64,000 nucleotides of DNA, taken from NCBI RefSeq assembly GCF_018588885.1, contig NZ_JAFFIW010000021.1:48925-112924 (forward strand). The letters are read 5' to 3'. Origin of the DNA: Mesorhizobium sp. dw_380. GTDB lineage: Bacteria; Pseudomonadota; Alphaproteobacteria; Rhizobiales; Rhizobiaceae. The notes beneath the pieces are model-generated. The model saw only the letters and a program-made list of their open reading frames with translations, was not told where the DNA came from and did no database searches. Positions 60,118 through 64,000 of this stretch are shown piece by piece; the stretch's first letter is position 1; every line of letters starts with the position of its first letter. Both the position numbers and the translations under genes were made by a program.

Positions 60118-60750
60118 ATGAGCCTGTTCCTTGCCTTTCTCGGCGTCTCGTTCATGGTGATTGCCACGCCTGGTCCAGACACCGCTATCACCATCCGCAA
60201 CACGCTGCTTGGCGGGCGCACGGCCGGCGTCTTCACCGCGCTCGGCATCTCCAGCGGCCAGACGATCTGGGCACTGGCGACCAGTGCCGGCATCGTCGCC
60301 CTGCTGGTCGCCTCGGAGCCGCTGTTCCTTGCCGTCAAATATGCGGGTGCCGCCTATCTGGTCTATCTCGGCTTCAGGGCGCTGCAGGAAGCGCTGCGGC
60401 GGTCGCATCCACGGGTAGCGGCGGGGCTCGCAAAGCCAGCGCGGCGGCTGATAGCGGCAACCGCCTATCGACAGGGACTGATCAGCGATCTCGGCAATCC
60501 GAAGATGGCCGTGTTTTTCGCCAGCCTGTTGCCGCAATTCGTGCCGCCCGGAGGGGAAAGTTTTTCGGCGCTGCTCGGTCTCGGAGTGGTCTTCGCCGTC
60601 ATGACCTTGACCTGGCTGGCGCTCTACGCAACGCTGGTCGCCAAAGCAGGAGACTTCCTGCGCCGCCCGTCTATCCGCCGCACCATAGAAGCCGTGACCG
60701 GAATTGTGCTGATCGGCTTGGGCATCCGCATCGCAACCGAGCACCGCTAG
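60118..60750 (+). CDS. LysE family amino-acid exporter
   Basis: A 210-residue membrane protein with six predicted segments. FLAFLGVSFMVIATPGPDTAITIRNTLLGGR has the family start ATPGPD. GISSGQTIWALATSAGIVALL and KYAGAAYLVYLGFRAL follow, and DLGNPKMAVFFASLLPQF is the typical third block. Members export basic amino acids, threonine or homoserine lactones; the substrate here is open. It follows pdxH on the same strand, 36 bases apart. Confidence 0.92.
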   Translation: MSLFLAFLGVSFMVIATPGPDTAITIRNTLLGGRTAGVFTALGISSGQTIWALATSAGIVALLVASEPLFLAVKYAGAAYLVYLGFRALQEALRRSHPRVAAGLAKPARRLIAATAYRQGLISDLGNPKMAVFFASLLPQFVPPGGESFSALLGLGVVFAVMTLTWLALYATLVAKAGDFLRRPSIRRTIEAVTGIVLIGLGIRIATEHR

Positions 60751-60822
60751 GCCGACTGGTCGCGACGGAGCTACACGGAACAAATCGCCGTTTCACCCCG
60801 CCGTGCTAAGTGGGAAGCCGAG

Positions 60823-61572
60823 CTACTTCTTCCTGGTCATGAATGCGGTGAGCGCGGCGCGCGCCTCGTCTGATTTCAGCCGCTCGCGGAAATGCTCGCT
60901 TTCCTCGCCGATGCGGGCGATGAGGTCTTGCCGCGAGCCGCGCATCAGGTCGCGCGCGATCTTCAGCGCCTGCGGTGGCTTGGCGGCGATCTGGCCGGCC
61001 GCCGCCAGGACCGACGCCTCCAGCGCTCCTTCCTCGACCACGTCGTAGATCAGGCCGGCCGCCTTCGCGCGGTCGGCCGAGAAACCCTCGCCGAGACCGA
61101 GCAGTGCGAAAGCGCCCTGCTGCCCCAGCACGCGCGGCGCCAAAAGGCTCGATCCCGCTTCGGGCACCAGGCCGAGATCGACGAAGGGCGTCCTGAACAC
61201 GGTGCGCGGCGTGGCGAAAGTCAGGTCGCAATGCAGGTTGAGCGTGGTGCCGATGCCGACCGCGATGCCGTCGACGCCGGAGACCATGGGCTTTTCGACC
61301 CTGGCCAGCGCCATCAGGAAATCCCAGACTTCGGTGCCGCCATCGCCACCGGTGGCGACAACCATGAAATCGGCAAGGTCGTTGCCGGAGGAGAAGGCGC
61401 CGGGCACGCCGAGGAAGACATGGACGCGGACTGCCGGATCGGCGTCACCCTCGGCCAAGGTTTGCGACATCTTGGCATACATGGCGCGCGTCAGCGCGTT
61501 CTTCTTCTCCGGGCGGTTCATGCGGACGATCTGGATGGAGCCCTGGCGCTCGACGAGGATATGGTCTGTCAC
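60823..61572 (-). CDS. Enoyl-CoA hydratase/isomerase
   Basis: A 249-residue crotonase-fold protein. MNRPEKKNALTRAMYAKMSQ is the usual start. FLGVPGAFSSGNDLADFM is the first oxyanion element (FSSGNDL). DGIAVGIGTTLNLHCDLTFAT gives the second, and VDLGLVPEAGSSLL the glutamate found in active hydratases. The late part ALKIARDLMRGSRQDL is normal. It is downstream of the acyl-CoA dehydrogenase gene on the same strand, fitting a beta-oxidation unit. Confidence 0.93.
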   Translation of the reverse strand: MTDHILVERQGSIQIVRMNRPEKKNALTRAMYAKMSQTLAEGDADPAVRVHVFLGVPGAFSSGNDLADFMVVATGGDGGTEVWDFLMALARVEKPMVSGVDGIAVGIGTTLNLHCDLTFATPRTVFRTPFVDLGLVPEAGSSLLAPRVLGQQGAFALLGLGEGFSADRAKAAGLIYDVVEEGALEASVLAAAGQIAAKPPQALKIARDLMRGSRQDLIARIGEESEHFRERLKSDEARAALTAFMTRKK

Positions 61573-61636
61573 GGTCTTTCCCTGTGAACGTTGGGCCCTG
61601 TGAACGGTGGGCCTTGTGAACGTTGCCTTGTGAACG

Positions 61637-63406
61637 TCAGGCTGAGATCAGTGTCTTGCCGGCAGTGGCAAGGCTTTCTGCGCCTTGGATGACGCGTTCC
61701 TTCAAGGCAACGACCTCGCCGAGCAGGTTTTCGGCGAAGAAGCGGCAAAGGGGGATGCGGCCCTGATCGGCAAGAGCACCCCGCGCCAGATAGGCGCCGC
61801 CGGCGACCAGCGAGATCAGCCTGAGATAGGGTGTGGCCCCCGCCAGCGCCTCCTCCGTCCTGCCTTCGGCCGACAATTTTTGCAGGAAACGCGTCGCTTG
61901 CGTCAGATCGCCAAGTGCCGCGTCGAGAGCATCGGCGGTGCGGCCGAAACCCTGCAGGTTCGAAGTACGTACAGCGCTGGCGATCGCAGCCAGTTCGCCG
62001 ATATAGCCATGCACATGCTCGCCGCCGCCGAGCGGCAGCTTGCGGGTCACCAGGTCGATCGCCTGGATGCCATTGGTGCCCTCATAGATCGGTGCGATGC
62101 GCGCATCGCGATAGAACGCTGCCGCGCCTGTCTCCTCGATAAAACCCATGCCGCCATGCACCTGCAGGCCGAGCGAGGCGACTTCGACGCCGACGTCGGT
62201 CGAAAACGCCTTGGCCAGCGGTGTCAGCAGATTGGCGCGGTCGCGCCAATACGCCGTCTCGTCAGCATCAGAGGCGCGCGCCATGTCGATGGCATGCGCG
62301 CAGGAATAGCTGATGGCGCGAGCAATCTGCGCCAGCGCCTTCATGGTCAGGAGATTGCGCTGCACGTCGGGGTGATGGACGATCGGAGCCATGCCGGCGC
62401 CAGCGTAATCCGCTGCCTTGCCCTGGCGGCGCTCATTGGCGTAGGCGATCGCCTTCTGGGTGGCGGCTTCCGCGACCGCCACACCCTGCATGCCGACGGC
62501 CAGGCGGGCATTGTTCATCATGGTGAACATGCAGGCGAGGCCCTTGTTTTCCTCGCCGATCAGCCAGCCGACGGCGCCCGGCCTGGCGCCCTGGAAACCA
62601 TCGCCATAGATCATGGTGCAGGTCGGCGAGGCGTGGATGCCTAGCTTGTGCTCGAGGCCGGAACAGAAGACGTCGTTGCGCGCGCCGAGCGAACCATCGT
62701 CGCCAACCAGGAATTTCGGCACCAGGAACAGCGAGATGCCGCGCGTGCCGGCGGGCGCATCGGGCAGCCGCGCCAGCACCAGATGGATGATGTTGTCGGT
62801 GAAGTCGTGCTCGCCATAGGTGATGAATATCTTCTGGCCGAAGATGCGGTAGGTGCCGTCGCCAGCAGGTTCGGCGCGGGTGCGCAAGGCAGCGAGGTCC
62901 GATCCGGCCTGCGGCTCGGTCAGGTTCATCGTGCCCATCCACTCGCCGGAGACGAGCTTTTCCAGATATTTCGCCTTGAGGGCTTCGGAAGCGTGTTTGT
63001 CGAGCGCTTCGACCGCGCCCATGGTGAGCGTCGGGCCGATGCCGAAGGCCATGGCGGCTGAATTCCACATTTCGAGTGCTGCGACACCAAGCATGGTCGG
63101 CAACGCCTGGCCGCCATACGCTTCAGGCCCAGACAGCGCGTTCCAGCCGCCATCGATCCAGCGGCGATAGAGTTCCTTCCAGCCCGGCGGCGTGGTAACG
63201 ACGGCGTCTTCCAACACCGCACCTTGCTCGTCGCCGACCTTGTAGAGTGGTGCCACCTCCTCGGTGGCGAAACGGCCGGCTTCGCCAAGAACGGCATCGA
63301 CCAGATCCTCGCCGAGATCGCCGAACGTGCCGGCATCGAGGGCGGATTTCATACCGGCCACGTGCTTCAGCGTAAAGGCAATATCCTCGACCGGTGCCCG
63401 GTACAT
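61637..63406 (-). CDS. Acyl-CoA dehydrogenase (long type with C-terminal domain)
   Basis: A 589-residue FAD enzyme. MGTMNLTEPQAGSDLAALRTRAEP has the substrate loop TEPQAGSDL. FGQKIFITYGEHDFTDNIIH and EHKLGIHASPTCTM are typical, and the FAD/C-terminal part is VASLGLQVHGGMGFIEETGAAAFYRDARIAPIYEGTNGIQAIDLV, with HGGMGF and YEGTNGIQA. The extra 150 residues after it resemble the long ACAD-type enzymes such as DmdC (methylmercaptopropionyl-CoA dehydrogenase), so it may act on short thioesters. It is upstream of the enoyl-CoA hydratase. Confidence 0.94.
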   Translation of the reverse strand: MYRAPVEDIAFTLKHVAGMKSALDAGTFGDLGEDLVDAVLGEAGRFATEEVAPLYKVGDEQGAVLEDAVVTTPPGWKELYRRWIDGGWNALSGPEAYGGQALPTMLGVAALEMWNSAAMAFGIGPTLTMGAVEALDKHASEALKAKYLEKLVSGEWMGTMNLTEPQAGSDLAALRTRAEPAGDGTYRIFGQKIFITYGEHDFTDNIIHLVLARLPDAPAGTRGISLFLVPKFLVGDDGSLGARNDVFCSGLEHKLGIHASPTCTMIYGDGFQGARPGAVGWLIGEENKGLACMFTMMNNARLAVGMQGVAVAEAATQKAIAYANERRQGKAADYAGAGMAPIVHHPDVQRNLLTMKALAQIARAISYSCAHAIDMARASDADETAYWRDRANLLTPLAKAFSTDVGVEVASLGLQVHGGMGFIEETGAAAFYRDARIAPIYEGTNGIQAIDLVTRKLPLGGGEHVHGYIGELAAIASAVRTSNLQGFGRTADALDAALGDLTQATRFLQKLSAEGRTEEALAGATPYLRLISLVAGGAYLARGALADQGRIPLCRFFAENLLGEVVALKERVIQGAESLATAGKTLISA

Positions 63407-63614
63407 GTCGCTTTCCTCCTCAGCTTCCGCCTACCGACCCTATGGCTGGCGGAGCCGCAAAACCATCCGCCTTTTAGCGATCTTCCGCCTTCTTTTTACG
63501 TAAACGTCAAATTTTGTCACGTGGATTTTGCGATCGCGCCGGCCTGTATTAAATTCGACTGACGCTGGTCACGTCGACCGGCGCAAGACCAAACCAGCCG
63601 ACTGAAACCAACTC

Positions 63615-63851
63615 ATGCTCGCCAGACCTGACGCCTATCGTTGCATCGAATGCGGCCTGCCTTACCGGGCAGCAGGGTTCTCGTACCATCATGGGGAATT
63701 GGAAAACGGCGCCGCCTACTGGTCGGATCGCGGCATATTGTGCTCGCCGCGATGCTCGCTCGCCCATCACCGCAAACGCGCCGCCGAAGGCACGCTGCAG
63801 CAAGAGCCGGCACGGGATCCGTTTGAATTTCAGCCGCTTGGCCGGCGCTAA
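63615..63851 (+). CDS. Small cysteine-rich protein (zinc-ribbon-like)
   Basis: A 78-residue frame with a CxxC pair at residues 10-13 (RCIECGLPY) and a second cysteine pair in ILCSPRCSLAHHRKRA, which would fit a zinc ribbon. The tail is EPARDPFEFQPLGRR. I do not recognise the family. The frame is supported by its motif pattern, not by its length, and it follows a 208-base gap after the divergent acyl-CoA dehydrogenase gene. It may be a small rhizobial regulatory or DNA-binding protein, which is inference. Confidence 0.6.
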   Translation: MLARPDAYRCIECGLPYRAAGFSYHHGELENGAAYWSDRGILCSPRCSLAHHRKRAAEGTLQQEPARDPFEFQPLGRR

Positions 63852-63892
63852 CTTCGCCGGTAGGCCAGTTCGAATTCCCCTTCCAGGCGTTT

Positions 63893-63950
63893 GCGCTGCC
63901 CCTCACCTGCCTGCCGGCATCCTCTCCCCGTAAACGGGGCGAGGGGCGCT
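63893..63950. repeat. Hairpin repeat near the right edge
   Basis: Outer arms GCCCCTC (63898-63904) and GAGGGGC (63941-63947) enclose an inner hairpin CCCCG-TAAA-CGGGG (63926-63939). The CTCTCCCCGTAAACGGGGCGAGG core is a pattern I know from intergenic repeats in rhizobia and related genera. It could be a transcription stop or a mobile repeat; the genes beyond it are outside the window. Confidence 0.7.
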
Positions 63951-64000
63951 GTCGTCGATGGTTTCGCCGATCGTCAACGTCGCAAAGAAGAGCCGGCGTA

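Noticed and set aside
63613..63906. Minus-strand frame over the small cysteine-rich gene and repeat
   Set aside because: It has no recognisable motif and runs through a hairpin repeat; the plus-strand frame has a paired-cysteine pattern and a better start.

Overview
The window is high-GC DNA from an alphaproteobacterium of the rhizobial order, most likely Mesorhizobium or a close relative. This rests on protein sequences and on several gene neighbourhoods I recognise as rhizobial: pdxH / dnaJ-like / fabI / gpm-like / aroC / ribB, the ctaC-ctaD-ctaB-ctaG-ctaE cluster followed by DUF983-SURF1-ispH-thrB-rnhA, thrC / M16 peptidase / rimJ-like, and the HDAC-like / xseB / dxs / tlyA / RNA methyltransferase run. 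A CcrM methylase and intergenic palindromes of rhizobial type agree. No database search was run.

Layout. 1-3.3 kb: pyruvate phosphate dikinase (cut by the window edge), a VOC protein and tRNA-Gln. 3.6-5.6 kb: a glycosyltransferase pair and a VanZ-like protein, the most accessory-looking stretch. 5.6-15.2 kb: genome maintenance (smc, a DsbA-like lipoprotein, a DciA-like protein, a MutY reading frame fused to a HAD phosphatase, ccrM), another HAD phosphatase and a lipoprotein. 15.3-21.5 kb: thrC, M16 peptidase, acetyltransferase and a large membrane GGDEF/EAL protein. 21.5-25.1 kb: an intergenic palindrome, an AlgH-type protein, redox proteins and small genes. 25.2-37.3 kb: rnhA, thrB, ispH and the cytochrome c oxidase assembly and structural operon, then an IalB-like protein and TldD. 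37.3-41.1 kb: a VapBC-type toxin-antitoxin pair, the remnant of a transglutaminase-like peptidase gene, and a large caspase-fold protein. 41.2-48.9 kb: RNA methyltransferases, dxs, pirin, xseB and a deacetylase-family protein. 48.9-50.9 kb: cobalamin riboswitch, bluB and a convergent membrane protein. 51-53.6 kb: a TetR repressor and MFS exporter sharing an operator region, and an acetyltransferase. 53.6-60.8 kb: ribB, aroC, fabI, dnaJ-like, pdxH and LysE. 60.8-64 kb: an enoyl-CoA hydratase, an acyl-CoA dehydrogenase and a small cysteine-rich protein.

Most of the window is ordinary core genome and I found no multi-gene system that looks wholly new. The observations most worth following are: a caspase-fold secreted protein with no cysteine in its peptidase domain, followed by proline-rich, Asn-rich and duplicated segments; an uninterrupted MutY-HAD reading frame; a bluB frame that runs into the antisense of its neighbour through a perfect palindrome; a three-operator TetR/MFS control region; and an inverted repeat that supplies the last codons and stop of aroC.
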